Positions 14,701 through 27,740 of a stretch of 64,000 nucleotides of DNA are shown in pieces (positions within the stretch are counted from its first letter, which is position 1; each line of letters begins with the position of its first letter). The DNA comes from Pyrenopolyporus hunteri. Its lineage: Eukaryota; Ascomycota; Sordariomycetes; Xylariales; Hypoxylaceae. The notes under the pieces were generated by a model. It was not told the origin of the DNA, ran no database searches, and saw only the letters and a program-made list of their open reading frames with translations. The position numbers and the translations under genes were made by a program. The stretch covers positions 372,001 to 436,000 of the forward strand of contig CADCXC010000003.1 of NCBI GenBank assembly GCA_902806595.1, given 5' to 3'.

Positions 14701-15071
14701 GGCTCGCCGACGACGAACAAGCCGAGCTCATCGAGCAGCGCGAAAAGGAGTTACTCGAAAGCGGCGAGCTGGATAAGGCGACCAAGAAACGTGGTGGCAG
14801 TAAGAGAAAGCGTGAAGCAGTCAGTCTTGATGAGATGTACCACGAGGGTGAGTCGAGTTTCCGCTTCCAGATGTGTTGGTCCTAGAGCAAATATACTGAC
14901 TGTCCTATTATAGGCGAGGGTCACTTTGATGACGGCAATAAACCTTCCGGTACCGCTACTCCGGTTGAGGGCGGAGACGCGAAAGCCGCGAAGAAGCGAA
15001 AGACGGGTAGTAAGAAGGCCAAGACAACCAAACAACGACTGGCCATCGCGGACGGCGAGATCGACATTTAA
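8737..15071 (+). CDS. INO80: INO80 chromatin-remodelling ATPase
   Basis: Catalytic subunit of the nuclear INO80 nucleosome-remodelling complex, which slides nucleosomes and exchanges H2A.Z. Exons are 8737-9774, 10172-10474, 10563-14847 and 14914-15071, all in phase, about 1927 residues, close to other Sordariomycete Ino80 proteins. The N-terminal third is low complexity (Asn, Thr, Ser, Ala-Pro). A charged DBINO region follows around residues 885-960 (MMSFWKR..., then [15 protein letters not shown]). The SNF2 ATPase comes next: Walker A DEMGLGKT near residue 1096 and the DEAQ box near 1206. The long insertion that defines the INO80 class separates it from helicase C, which has DRAHRLGQ near 1760. 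A Lys-rich tail ends at TAA 15069. The start is the ATG at 8737 after an A-run; in-frame sequence continues upstream without a better ATG. The first intron is unusually long (397 nt). No break was seen. Confidence 0.97.
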
Positions 15072-15944
15072 CCTGTCGTCGAGGATTATCAATCAATCAA
15101 TACAACATTACATCGGAAGGCGAACGCTACCCTTTCGCAATAAGAGGTTAGGTCTTCTACGGCCTTGTACAAAACAAGTGGATTACGGCGTTACGTTGGC
15201 ATCGATTCACGTCTAGGGGCAGGCTCGGTCGGACAAATACACGCAAATAGCGAGAGGTCCATAGAGCTAGCTAATCATCATTTTTTCAACGGGGGAGAAA
15301 GGAGCTGTGGCCTAAAACTGTCGCTCAGGGAGGCTAGACTTAGGAAAACTGGGTTGTTTATTCGCCCATACCTTTTTTTATTTATTTTCTACTGCGGATC
15401 AAAGGTCCGATGCGTCGTTGTGGAATATGGTAGAGGGACAGGCCTCGCGGAATCTACCTATGCACACAGGCATATGCAGTATGAGCCCTATCAAGGAGCT
15501 AAGCTGAGCCTAACTGACAATAATATCCGCGATGCTTTCAATGATGTTGAACTATCTAGCATAGTGAGATCCCGTGGTTAGGTCGCTTGTATGTGACGCA
15601 TCGTCAAATTCATGACATTATGTTCTATTAGAGGATCCAATGAGTGCCAACGTTTAAAGCCCAAACCTCTCGAGTGATACGTATATTCCGTTGTTGACGC
15701 ATCAGTATTCACTTCTTTAACAACGTATAGTCATAATTTTGATTCCTAACCCCCAGTTCCGTACACCATTCCAAGGTCTAGAAATGAAAAGCATTCAACT
15801 AGAAACGACAGTAGATTGTTCAATAAGCCAAGGAAATCGAACGTACTTATACAAAATCCACGAATAAATAAAAATAAGAGAGAAAACACGCGAAAAGCTA
15901 TTGGATGAGAAAGGAGATAACGAAGAGACAACACGGGAAATCTC
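15072..15944. other. Intergenic region between INO80 and tRNA-Arg
   Basis: It holds the INO80 3' flank. An open frame of about 138 codons at 15165-15581 on the + strand shows no domain and is probably fortuitous. Nothing else is recognised. Confidence 0.5.
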
Positions 15945-15960
15945 AAAAAAAAAAAAAAAA
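15945..15960 (-). terminator. RNA polymerase III T-tract terminator
   Basis: Sixteen consecutive A on the + strand form a T16 run on the minus strand, directly after the tRNA discriminator base. This is the standard Pol III termination signal for the tRNA-Arg gene. Confidence 0.85.
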
Positions 15961-16062
15961 TGACCACCCTGGGGCTCGAACCCAGAATCTCCTGATAACT
16001 TGTCAAGCATGTTGTATCATGCTCGGTCGTAGTCAGACGCCTTACCATTGGGCCAAGCGGCC
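15961..16062 (-). tRNA. tRNA-Arg(ACG) with a 30-nt intron
   Basis: Read on the minus strand, a 7-bp acceptor stem GGCCGCT pairs with GGTGGTC (with G-U pairs). The D arm is intact. The anticodon stem TCTGA pairs with TCAGG, and the T arm is CTGGG-TTCGAGC-CCCAG. The anticodon loop reads CTACGA, then 30 extra nt, then A, so an intron sits one base 3' of anticodon ACG, the canonical nuclear tRNA intron position. The mature length is 72 nt plus CCA. Inosine at the wobble base would let it read CGU, CGC and CGA. A T-run terminator follows directly. Confidence 0.93.
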
Positions 16063-16692
16063 TTAGTGGGATTGTTGGAGGTTTTTGCTATATCATAGTA
16101 CATATACCTTTTCGCCACGCTCGTGTCTTGGAAATAGCTAGTGCGAAAATCCCCTAGTTAACTTCGCCGTCAGTTTGCAAAAGACAACGAAACGTACCGC
16201 TCGTACGTATAGCGCGACTGGAATCCAAATAGAATAGATTAGAATGTGGCGAATTTGGTCGGCTCATATTGCTGGCAATTACGAAATGAATTGGTATCAG
16301 CGATATAATCAAATTACACATTTATCGCCTCTCCTCTGGAGATGGACGGTGGATTATTTCACGCTTCATTGCTGCGATATACTCCGGTAAGTGATAAAAT
16401 TTAGATTCATCTAGTCTATCCCGTGTGCGAAAACGAGGCGCATACATACGCCAGCTTTTCGCGATTTGTAGAAAAAAAGAAGCCTCCTCACTTTCAGGGA
16501 GGCTAAGTTTTTCAATCCCAAGGCAGCGGCTCTATGCCTCGTTGCCCAATCTATAGACCGTCCGAGCCGCGACCCCGTTGTATGTGCCCCTTCTCGTACT
16601 ACTTCTGGTACGGATGCCTTCGTCGTGAATAAATAGTATGTGTGCGTATAACCGCCTAGTCTTAGTGCGAAGTGTGAAGAAGTATAGAAATA
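16063..16692. other. Intergenic region between tRNA-Arg and ARB1
   Basis: It contains the tRNA upstream flank and the 3' flank of ARB1, which reads leftwards. No other gene or repeat is recognised. Confidence 0.5.
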
Positions 16693-18711
16693 TCAAACTG
16701 CACCGGCCGCCAACATCTTCTTCCGCAGGTAGTTCTTGTACTCTCCTATCGTGCCATCCCACGGCTTGATTGTCCGATTCTCGCATACTAGAATCTGTTT
16801 GGCAATCTTGTCGAGCAATCTAAAGAACGTGTCAGCTTTAGTTGATAAAAGAAAAAAAAAAGTTCGAGTAATCCTTACCTGAAGTCGTGAGAAACCACAA
16901 TCACACCACCACTGTAATTATCAATAGCGTCCGCCAGGGCATCGATGGTCGGGATATCGAGACCGTTGGTGGGCTCGTCAAGGAGAAGCATATTGGGCGA
17001 ATCGATAGCAAGTAGGGCGAAAACGATTCGGCTCTTCTGGCCTTCGGAAAGCGTACCCATCAGCGCAGTCTGCACGGGACCGGAAACGCCGTACCGGCCA
17101 AGACACTGTCGCCAGTACTGGTAGTCTTGTGACTTTTCGCGGTACTTGTCGCGAACGAAATCTAGAGCACTCTTGGTCAAGTCGAGCTGCTCGGCACTGT
17201 GTTGAGAGTATAAGCCGAGCTTGAGATGTGTGTGACGGCGGACGGATCCCGCTGTAGGAGAGAGCTTGCCCGTCATGAGACGTAGTAGTGTACTCTTTCC
17301 GACGCCGTTGGGGCCGACGAGAGCCGTTCGGGAATCCATATCGAAACCGAGGTCGATGTTGCGGTAGAGATCGTCCTTCGCCTCTCCGGAGTACGAAAAT
17401 GTGACGTTGTCGAACGACAGGACGGGTGGAGGTAGCTTGTCCACGTCGGTAAACCTGAACTTGAACTCTCTCTCCTCCTTAACTTCCTCGATCAGGCCAT
17501 CTGCAATCATCTTGTCGAGGATCTTCTGCCGGGACTTGGCCTGTCGCACCAAGTTGGCGTAAGTACCCGCGCTGGCAATGAACTCCTTGATGTGCTTGAT
17601 TTCCTCCTGCTGCTTCTTGTACGCAGTCATCTGGTTGGTCTCCTGCTCCTTGCGGGTCTTGACGTATGAGTCGAAGTTACCACCGTAGTACATGAGTTGT
17701 TGCTTCCGCATATCGATCATGTTGGTGCACACTCCGTTCAGGAAGTCCTGCGAATGAGAGACAAGTACCAGTGTGCGCTCCCACTTCTTCAAGTATTCTT
17801 CGAGCCACACACAAGCCTCCAGATCCAAGTGAGCGGTCGGGTCATCGAGAAGGAGTAGAGTCGGCTTGACGAAGAGCGCCTTGGCCAACGCGACACGCAT
17901 ACGCCAACCACCAGACATATCCTTGGTCTTCTTGTGGATAGTGTCTTTGTTGAAACCCAGACCCGTCAGGATCAGTGAGGCTCGGGTAGCGAATGTAGAA
18001 GGATCCATCTTATCCATGTGCTGTCGAATCTCGTTAGCATACATCAACTGAGTAACATGAAGGGCAGGGAGTACATACTTCATAGATATCCATCAACACG
18101 GGGCTGTCGGGACCTTCATCCTCGAGAAGCTGCTCGGCCAGCCTATCCAGACGGTCCATCTCCTTCTCGGCCTCTTTAAGAACCCATTCCAAGGCTCCTA
18201 AGTCGGACGGAGGCGCACCTTCGTTGAGGAGATAGATGTCGACGTGGTCGGGGATAGGATATTCTCGCGCTGCGATGGCTTTGAGGAGAGTACTCTTGCC
18301 ACAGCCGTTCTCGCCTAGTAGGCCGTAACGGCGGCCGAAAGACAGTTCGAGGTCGGTTTCATTGAGGAGGACACGGCCGTGGAATGTTAAACTTGCACTG
18401 ATGATCTTGACGTCCCTGCTGGTGGCTACGGATGCCAGGACACCGGTGGTGATGCGATCGGAGAGGCCGTGCTTATCTTTCTGGTCGGACAGAGCCTTGA
18501 CCTTCTCCATCTTGGAATCGTCGGTCGCGGGAACATCGTCGAGGTTTGGAGGGGTATCGTCGCCGGCAACAGAGCCAGCCGCGCTCGCATTCTTAGACGC
18601 AGCCTTGGAGCCGGCCTTAGATCTAGAAACGAGGGTCTTCTTCTCACCTTTGCCTTCTTTGGCATCGGCGGCCTTCTTGGCGAGTCTCTTCTCCTTGGAA
18701 GCGGAAACCAT
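16693..18711 (-). CDS. ARB1: ABC-F ATPase ARB1, ribosome biogenesis factor
   Basis: Soluble twin-ATPase protein without membrane segments, needed for 40S/60S ribosome maturation in yeast. Exons on the minus strand are 18711-18079, 18020-16879 and 16819-16693, about 633 residues (yeast Arb1 is about 610). The Lys-rich N-terminus is followed by the first ABC domain, with Walker [10 protein letters not shown], signature MSGGWRMR and Walker [13 protein letters not shown]. The ABC-F linker, rich in Lys, Glu and Gln, leads to the second domain, with [17 protein letters not shown] and [11 protein letters not shown]. For intron 1 I take a 58-nt intron with a perfect TGCTAAC branch; an apparent 31-nt alternative would be too short and would add residues the family lacks. 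The last exon encodes [14 protein letters not shown] to GAV. Essential housekeeping gene, intact. Confidence 0.96.
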
Positions 18712-19455
18712 CTTGAATCCTTTTGTCGTTATGTTATTTTATTTTCTCTGCTTCCCCTTCTCCTTTTTGTTTATAACCGTCCGTAGAGTGGGGAGAAAAT
18801 GCCGGATGTTGATGCTGGTGACGATGACGAAGGGCGAAGAAACCGAAGAGATATACCCCGCTTAGCCGGCTTCTCTTTTTTTTTTCGTCTATTGATAACG
18901 ATCAAGGACCTTGAGAGACGGATCACAAGCCAATGCGACCGTCTGAAAAGAATGTGTAAATAAGTGGGTTTGAGGATATGAGGAAAAAATGGCCTTGTTT
19001 CCCACGGGCTCGAGTAGAAGAACAAGGAGGGAAAAGAAAAGGGAAAAAAATGTCCTCCTTTGAAAACCTTTTGTGGTTGTTGTAAAGTTTGGAAGATGAC
19101 AGTGGGAGGAATCTTAGCGGGGGCGATAAAAGTTCCAGTTAGGTACTTGCGGTATTCTTTGGACTGTGGCTCGTCGCCTGTGGTGGCTTTTGTGGGCGGA
19201 ACTTTATTAGTGGGGCTACGAAATTTTTTTGCCCTTTCGTAAATAAACTCTCAGCAAGGCCCGTTGGATTCGTGGTTGTCAAGTGGTAGGTGGGGGCGGG
19301 GGCGGGGATCCTCTTCCAGCAAGTCCCCTTCCACCACTTACAGTATTAACAAATCCGCTGACGTCAGGGTTACTCCCTTCTTTTCGAAGAGAATAACAAG
19401 TACACCAGCAACGTCTTCGTCACATAGTCTTATAGGTATAACATGCGCTTAAAAT
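18712..19455. other. ARB1 upstream region and border of the A+T block
   Basis: It holds the ARB1 promoter, with several T and A runs, and a short normal-composition spacer. From about 19,450 the composition changes sharply to A+T-rich decayed DNA. No gene is recognised. Confidence 0.5.
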
Positions 19456-21559
19456 TTAGTTGACAGATATAACGGTTATAAAGCACTAAACGATGTCTTT
19501 TCCCTATGTTATTTAGACATCCGTACTTTATGCCATTATTTTCCCCGCTATTTTTTTACAGTTCGTTATTTATTTTTATATAAATATATTATTTTACGCG
19601 TTTTTTTAAATCGAAATAATTATTATAATTATTAAATAAATATTAATTTAAATAAATAACCGTTCGAATAAACGTTAAAAATAAAATATAAAATAATAAT
19701 ATTAAATTATTTATATTAAATTAAAAAATTATTAAATATTTTATATAAAAATTTATATTAAATATATATTTAAATTTTTAATTATTATATCGTTTATTTA
19801 TATTTAAAAATTCAAATTAAACATTAATTAAATTTTTATTTAAAAAATTTAATTATTTATTAAATATAATTTATTTTAATTATAATTTTATATTAAAAAT
19901 ATAAATCGTATAACTATTTATTTTACTACGTTATAAATCGTATATAACGTAAATCGAATTACGAAAAATTAAAAAAAATTAATAATATTTATAATATTTT
20001 TTAATTTTTATTTTAAAATATTTTTTATAACTTTTATTTATAAATAATTTATATTTTTTTTAAAACTTATAAAAACGTTATTAAAAAAAACATTATTTTT
20101 TTTACCTAAATAATTATTTTATTTTATTATTTTACGGTTATTTATCGTCGTTATTATTCGATATAATATATATATTTTTAAATACATTATTAAACGAATT
20201 AAAAAAAAAAAATTAATTATAAATCGTAAAAATAAAAAATAATAATACGTTTTATAACTTTATATTTTAATTTAATATAATTAAAAAATATTTTTTTATA
20301 TAAATTTATATATAAAAATATAATAATTCGATAATTAAATAAAAAATTAAAGTTTTATTATTATTTTTTATTAAATTTAAAATACGATCGAATTTTATTA
20401 TATATTAAAAAAAATAAAATTTTTAAAAAATTTTTTAATATTATTTTTTAAATTTTTTAAATAATTTTTTTTAATTATTAAATATTTAATAATTTTAAAT
20501 TATAATTTAATTTTAATTAATTTTTTATTTATATTTATATATTTTCGATAAAATTTAAATTAAAATTATTTAATAATTATTTAATTATATAAATTTTTAA
20601 ACGATTTAATTTTTTAAAAATTTTTTTAATAATATAAAAAAAAATTTTATCGTATTAAAAAATAATTCATATAAATAAATTATTTAAAAATATTTTTATT
20701 TTTAATAAAATCGTTTCGTAATATCGTTTAATTATAATTTTATTTTAATTTTTAAATTACGTATAATAAAAATCTTTTATTTTATTTTAAAACGATTTTT
20801 AAAATATTTATTTATTATAATTTTAATTACGAAAAAATTCGAAAAAATTTTTAAATTTTAATTAATATATTATAATAAATTTTTAAAAATATAATTAATT
20901 TATATAATAAATTTTATCGTTAAATATAAAGTTTTTTTTTAATTATATTTTCGATGTAGGTTAATATTTTAAAAATTTTTAATATAATTTAATATAATAT
21001 TTTTTATTTTTAAAATTTAATAAAAATTTTATATAATTTTTAATTTTTTTTTCGAATTTTAATTTTTTTAAAATATAATTAATTATCGTAAAATCGTATT
21101 AAAAAATTTTAAAAATTAAATATTAAAAGTTTAATTAAAAAATTTAACGATTTAATCGATTTATATTTAAAAAAAATAATATAACTTCGATTTTTAAAAA
21201 ATTCATTTATATATAATTATTATATTTTTTTTTTCGATGTTAAAAATTTTATAAAAATTTTTTAAATTTAAATACGATTAAAATTAATAATTTTTAATAA
21301 TTATATATATATAATTTCGAAATTATATTTTTTATAATATCGAATTTTATATTTTTAATTTTTTAAAAAATTTTTCGATATAATACGATTAAATTTTTAA
21401 TTCGAATTTATTAAAAATTTTTATAATAATTTTCGAATTATAAAATTACATTATTTATATAATAATTTTTTTTAAGTTTTTATTAATAATAAAATATTTA
21501 TAAAATATTATTTTTTTATATAATTAATTTAAATATTTAAATTTATTTTTTTTAATATA

Positions 21560-21884
21560 ATTATTATTAAAAAATAAAAATCGTTTATTTAAATCGAGTT
21601 TAATGTAAAATTATTTTTAATTTAATAAATAATCGAATAAAAATTAAATTATAATAAAAACGTTACGAAATAATTTCGATAAAAAAATAAAGTTTTATTT
21701 TATTTTAAATTATTAAAATAATAATTTATATAAAAAAAATATAAAATACCTTCGATAAAAAAAATAAAAAATTAAACGTTAATAAATTATTTTCCCTTTA
21801 TAATTAATTCGAATTTATTTTATAACGAGTTTTTACGATATTTATTTTATATATAATATCTATTAAAAGACATTTTTAATAATT
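21560..21884 (+). repeat. 5' LTR of the RIP-degraded retrotransposon
   Basis: It matches 28480-28804 over its whole length with no net indel; the differences seen are transitions. Border positions are good to a few bases because RIP has erased the expected TG...CA ends. Confidence 0.8.
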
Positions 21885-23959
21885 TAACGTTTTTATATTT
21901 ATTATCGTAAATCGTTTATTTAAAAATAAACTTAAAATATTAACTATAAATTAAATAAAATAATTTTTTTTTTAAAAACGCGAAATAAAATACTCGCGTA
22001 ACGTAATTATAACGTTAATAAATCGGAAGAAATTTTCGTAAATTAATTAAAAAATATATAACCTTTTATAAAAACCACTTTATTAAAAAATTTTATATTC
22101 ATATTATTAATTTATAACGAATTCGAAGTTATATCGAAAAGTAAATTCGATAAAAAATTAAAAAAATTCGAAATAATAACCCGATATAAATAAAAAATTA
22201 ATTATATTATTCGAAAAAAAATAGATATAAATAAAAACGAAAATAATAAAATTATAATTATTTCGAAAAAAACTTTTTATAAAATATTTAAAAAAATAAC
22301 CGATATTTTATTATTAATATTAATTAATATAAATATAATACGTTTTAATTTCGAAATAAAAGATTTTTTAATCGAAATTAAATTATAATTTATTAATTTT
22401 AATTATTATATCGATAAAAATAAAATAAAATTAATAAAACGTTACTTTTATAATATAATATGTAAACGATAATATCGTTATTTTTTTTTACGTAATAAAA
22501 ATAAAATAAATTAAATAAAAATAAAAAAATAACTTCGAAATTAAATCGAAAATAAAAACGTTCGAACCTATAATATTTTAATAATAATATAATAATTACG
22601 TATAAATCTTTATAAAAAATTCGAATTATTTTTAAAAAAATTCGATAATATCGAATTAAAAAATTTTAAATAATATTTTAAATATATTTATACGTTATAT
22701 TTTTTAAAAAAATTAAACCTCGAATTAAAAATCGAATATTTTAGGGGTAATTTATTAATAATTTATTGCGATTTCGAAAATAAAATTAAAATTTACGAAA
22801 TAATAGTTAAAATTTCGAAATAAAAAAATTTTATTAATAATAATTAAAAACGTTAAATAATTAAAAACTCGTTACGATTTTATTATAATAAAATTATATA
22901 AAAGAAAAAAAAATTTTTCATATTAAATAAATTTATACGAAATAACGATAAAAACATTATTAATTCATTAAAAATATTATTATATTATAACTATAAAAAA
23001 AAAAATTATCGAAAAAATTATTATTTTTATTTTATTTATAATTATTATTATAAATCGAAATATACGATATTAATATATTAATTAAATTATAAAAATTTTA
23101 TAATAATAAATGTAAATATTATTCGAATAAATAAATAAATAATAAAAAAATTTTAATAAAGGGAAAATTTATTTTATAATTATATCGAAATAACAATAAA
23201 ATTAAAATTAAAAAATTAATAAATTTAATTAAAAGTTTTTATCGATATAAATTCGAATTATAATTTAATCTATATTAATATAATTTTCGTAATAAAATAA
23301 TAATATTTTACATTCGATAAATTAATTTAAAAATTATACGAATCGAAAATTATTTTAATATAATTATATATTATTATTAAAGCGTTTAATTATTAAAAAC
23401 GTCGCTATTATATTACATTTATTATAAATATAACAAATTAACATTTAAATTACGACGTTATTTTTAAAATATCGTAATTTAATCGTATAAACGTAATAAT
23501 CGAAATTTAAAAAAAACGTTAAAAGTATTTATTAAACGAAAAAAATATTAATTTAATAATTAAATATCGAAATTTTAATCGTTTAATACGTAATAATCGA
23601 AAAATAATAATAATTATTTTAACGAGTATAAAAAATTTATAATAATTATCGAGGAAATATTATATTTTATTATAAAATAATCGTAAAATATTTATAATAA
23701 TATTAAATAAATATAATAATTTAATTAAAATATTCGATATAATTAAAATATCGATATTTTTCGACTATTAAAATTAAAATTATATAATCGATTTAAAAAA
23801 AAGGAAAAAACTTTTTTTTAATTTTATTTATTTTTTAACGAAAAAAAAATTAAAAATATTTAAAAAATATATCGATAATATATTTGTAAAAAAATAGATT
23901 TAATTTTCCCGTAATTTTGTAAAGTTATTAATTTTATTTATATTTAAATTAAAAAAAAA

Positions 23960-24420
23960 ATTTCGACTTTATATCGATTATAAAATATTAAATAAAATTA
24001 TTAAAAAAAACCGCACCGTTTTTTTATTAATCGATAAAATATTAAATCAATTAATCGAAGCGAAAATATTTATAAAATTCGATTTAAAAAACGTATATTA
24101 TTAATTTTATATTAAAAAAAAAAATAAATAAAAAATTACTTTTAAAATAAAATATAATTACTTCGAATATATAATTATATTATTTAATTTAATAAATATT
24201 TTTATAATATTTTAAAATTATATTAATTAAATTTTATTCGACTTTATAAATATTATTTATATTATATATTTAAATAATATTTTTATATATTTTAATAATG
24301 TAATTACGTACTTTTAATATATTCGTATAATTTTATAAAAGTTAAAAAAATAAAAATTTTATACGAATTTTAAGAAATATAAATTTTATATCGAAAAAGT
24401 AATTTTTTTAAAATTTATTA
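23960..24420 (+). pseudogene. Reverse transcriptase relic (Gypsy type)
   Basis: Reading + frame from 23,961 gives FRLYIDYKILNKI, then NRT, then KIFIKFDLKNVYY. These match the conserved Gypsy RT blocks around 'LR.CIDYR.LN' and 'FSK.DL...Y'. The catalytic YxDD box appears as YLNN at about 24,266-24,277, both Asp codons changed to Asn by G-to-A. Stops interrupt the frame throughout. It is therefore a RIP-killed polymerase domain of the surrounding LTR element. Confidence 0.85.
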
Positions 24421-24579
24421 TTTTTTTTCGTAATATCGAAATAAATGTAAAAAAAATGCGAATTATTTTAAAATGGTAAAAATTTCGTAACGTTTATAAA
24501 TTATAAATTTTTTTAAATTTTATAAAGTTTTATAAACGATTTATTAAAAATTACTTTAAAATAATCGTACTTTTAATAA

Positions 24580-25060
24580 AATTATTTAAAAGTAAAAGAT
24601 ATATCGGTTTCGAATTAATAATAAAATCGCGAAAAACTTTTATAAAATTTAAAATAATATTTATATAAACTTCGATTTTAAAATATTTCGATATATAATT
24701 ATTAATATAAATCGAAATTAATATATCGATATAAATTATCGAAATTATTTTATTATAATTATACGATAAAAAATAGCATTTTATCGTATTTATATCGAAG
24801 AAATTACGTAATATCGAAATAAATTATATTATTTCGAATGTTAAAATATTAATTATAATAAATGCTTTCGAAAAATAACGATATTATTTAATATATTTTA
24901 ACGAAATAATAAAAGTATTTATAAATTATTTTAATTTATAATATATTATAATAAAAGTGAAATTAAATAATTATTAAATTTATTAAATCGAAATTTTAAT
25001 AAATTTTAATTTTAAAATAATTTATAAACTCGAAAAGTAAAATTTAATAAACGGTTTTTT
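24580..25060 (+). pseudogene. RNase H relic of the LTR retrotransposon
   Basis: Downstream of the RT blocks the + strand encodes degraded matches to the linker and RNase H region of Gypsy pol. The APILK-type block is seen as ILKYF, followed by NINASN-like and WHPVVF-like residues. Many stops are present. The assignment rests on order and scattered residues, so the borders are approximate. Confidence 0.55.
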
Positions 25061-25144
25061 ATAGCGATTTAATTATAAAAACGAAATAAAAAAAATAAAA
25101 ATTTAAAAAAAAATTTTATTAAAATTAATAAAAATATTCGAAGA

Positions 25145-25585
25145 AATTATAAAAAATCGTAATTCGATTACAAAAACTTAATACAATAAAAGTAAAATAA
25201 TTCGTAATTTAATTATAAAAATTTAATTTAATAAAAATATAATAATTTATAATTCGATTATAAAAATTTAATTTAATAAAAATAAAATAATTTATAATTC
25301 GATTACGAAAATTTAATTTAATAAAAGTAAAATAACTCGTAATTCGATTATAAAAATTTAATTTAATAAAAATAAAATAACTCGTAATTTAATTATAAAA
25401 ATTTAATATAATAAAAATAAAATAATTTATAATTCGACTACGAAAATTTAATATAATAAAAATAAAATAACTCGTAATTTAATTACGAAAATTTAATATA
25501 ATAAAAGTAAAATAACTTATAATTCAATCGCGAAAATTTAATATAATAAAAATAAAATAACTTATAATTTTATTATAAAAATTTA
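25145..25585 (+). repeat. 45-bp tandem repeat, about ten copies, inside pol
   Basis: A unit of 45 bp is repeated head to tail about ten times; its core reads TAATTCGATTATAAAAATTT followed by AATTTAATAAAAATAAAATAA. Units differ mostly by C/T or A/G changes. Forty-five bp is fifteen codons, and the array lies between RNase H and integrase, so it may once have encoded a 15-residue Gln/Asn-rich repeat whose CAA/CAG codons are now TAA/TAG. Confidence 0.85.
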
Positions 25586-26199
25586 TTCGAAAAAAAAAAT
25601 TTTCGATTTAATTATAATAATAATAATAAAAATAAAATTAAAACACTTTTATAATAATTTATTAAATATTTTATAATAACGTTACGATTTAAAACCTACT
25701 TATTAAAATAACGCGATTACGAAGTTTATAAAAAAATTCGAAACGAAATAACCTTTAAATCCCATTAATATTAATAAATAAAATAAAAAAAATTCGTAAA
25801 AATAACGTTAAAAAAAAATAATAACTTCGAAACGCTTTTATTATAAAAAATAAAAAAAAAATAAATTCGAAATAAATTCGTAATAACCGAAAAATAATAA
25901 TTATAATAAAATAACCGTAATTTTATAAAATTTTATTAAATTAATAAAAATAAATTTTTACGTTATCGAAACTACATTTACATTTTAATAATAATAACGA
26001 CGAAATTATTATATAATTATTATAATTTATCGTTATTAAAATATTAAAAAATTATTAAAATAATAAAAAAATTATCGAAATATTATTATTAAAATAATTT
26101 ATAAAATAATATAAAAAATTACGTACGATTTTACGCTATTTATTAAAAAATAAAAACGAAAAAATATTTATTATATAATAAATTAAATTTTTTATTAAT

Positions 26200-26720
26200 A
26201 TCGAAAAAATTTTATAAAAAAATATCCTTCGATTTTATTACGAGTTTTTTTAAGTTATTAACATCGAATAAATATCGATATAATAATATATTAATAATAA
26301 TCGATAAATTTTTAAAATATATTTTTTATATTACTATAATAAAAAATTTATACGTAAACGATTTAATAAATATTTTTTTCGCGAAAATATTTCCTTAAAT
26401 AAATTTATTCGAAAGTATAATATTAAATCGAAGCTTTTTATTTATTAGTAAATTTTAAATAATTTTTTACCATAAATTAATAATAATTCGAAAATTTAAT
26501 ATAATATATTATTTATAAATTAATAATTAAATCGAACGATAAAATTAAAACTTAAAATATTATTTAAAAATTTTTTATAACTTCGAATAAAACGATTAAA
26601 TTAAAAAATTTATATTAATAAAATAAATATATAATATATTTATATATTCAATTTACGGGTAAATATTATTATATATATATATAAAAATTTAATCGTATAA
26701 ATTTTATAATTTAATCGTAA
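26200..26720 (+). pseudogene. Integrase relic of the LTR retrotransposon
   Basis: From 26,228 the + strand reads FDFITSFFKLL, then NILIIIDKFLKY. These match the Gypsy integrase core blocks around the first catalytic Asp ('DFI..LP') and 'ILV.VDR..K'. Further degraded blocks follow (ESI, then KF, then a block corresponding to 'HPQTDGQTER'). Stops are frequent. The order RT-RH-INT is preserved. Confidence 0.75.
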
Positions 26721-27309
26721 TTAAATCGAAATAAAATATTACGTAAAAAATCGATAAAATAAAATAAATATATTATAATAAAAAAAAAACGATAAAATTA
26801 TTATATATAATTAACGAAACGTACACGAAATAATATAATAAAAATAAAATAATAAAAACATTTAAAAAAAATAATTTAATATTAATTTTTATTAAAAATA
26901 TTAATTAACATTACTTTAATAAAAAATTAACCGATAAATATTTAAAACTTTTCGAAATCGAAAAAATAATAAAATATTATTAATCGATATATTATATTAA
27001 ATTATTTATTCGATATTAAATATATAACGTTTTTAACGTTTTAAATTTAAAATCGTTTATATAAAAATATAACGAAATATTAACGAAATAATAAATAATA
27101 TTTATCGAAAATAATATATATAAAATAAAAGTAATTTTAAAATATAAAAAACGAAAAAAAAATAAATAATATTTAATTTATTAAACGAAATATAATAACG
27201 ATAATAATTCGTAAAAATTAACGTCGAAAATATCCTAAAATATTAAAATAAAATATAAAAACGTTTTACGAAAAAAATAAATAATTATTACGTAATAATT
27301 ATATAATTA

Positions 27310-27740
27310 TATCGATAAATTATTAAATTAATCGAAACTAATTTCGATATTTTTAACTTTTTTAACGATAATTTTATCCGTATTTTTATTTAAATTATCG
27401 AAAGTAAAAACTTATATTACATTTATAAAATTATTATTATCGAAAAAAATATTTTTACGATTATTATTCGACTTATTAAAATTATTATTATTCGTAAAAT
27501 CGTTACGAAAAAATCGCGCCGTTTTATTTATTTTATAAATACGGTAAAACTTATTAATAACTCGAATAAACCTACGAAAAACTTTTATTTACGTTTTATA
27601 ATTTTCGCGAAATTTTTATTAAATTTTTTCTTTAATTTCGAAAATTTTTTTAATATAAACTCGACGATTTTTACGATAACGTCGCATCGTTTTATCTTCG
27701 TTTAAATTATTATTATTTTTAAATTTTTATAACATTTTTT
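27310..27740 (-). pseudogene. Antisense ORF relic between integrase and 3' LTR
   Basis: Strand asymmetry flips here, with the + strand T-rich. The minus strand keeps a long frame from an ATG near 27,730: KNNNN, then NEDKTMRRYRKNRR, then VYIKKIFEIKEK, KVFRRFIRV, INKFYRIYKINKTARFFRND. Only about five stops occur over roughly 140 codons, far fewer than expected by chance in such A+T-rich DNA. The product would be small, basic and Asn/Gln-rich. I do not recognise the family; it could be an extra antisense ORF of the retroelement, captured DNA, or part of another element inserted in reverse. Confidence 0.5.

Noticed and set aside
14241..14720. 160-codon minus-strand frame inside INO80
   Set aside because: It lies wholly opposite conserved helicase C sequence and shows no domain; it is a shadow of the real frame.
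18048..18078. 31-nt intron in ARB1
   Set aside because: Too short for a fungal intron, and it would add residues absent from the family; the 58-nt intron with a TGCTAAC branch site fits.
25145..25585. CRISPR-like array
   Set aside because: The 45-bp units are contiguous with no unique spacers, lie in a dead retrotransposon and in a eukaryotic genome; it is a minisatellite.
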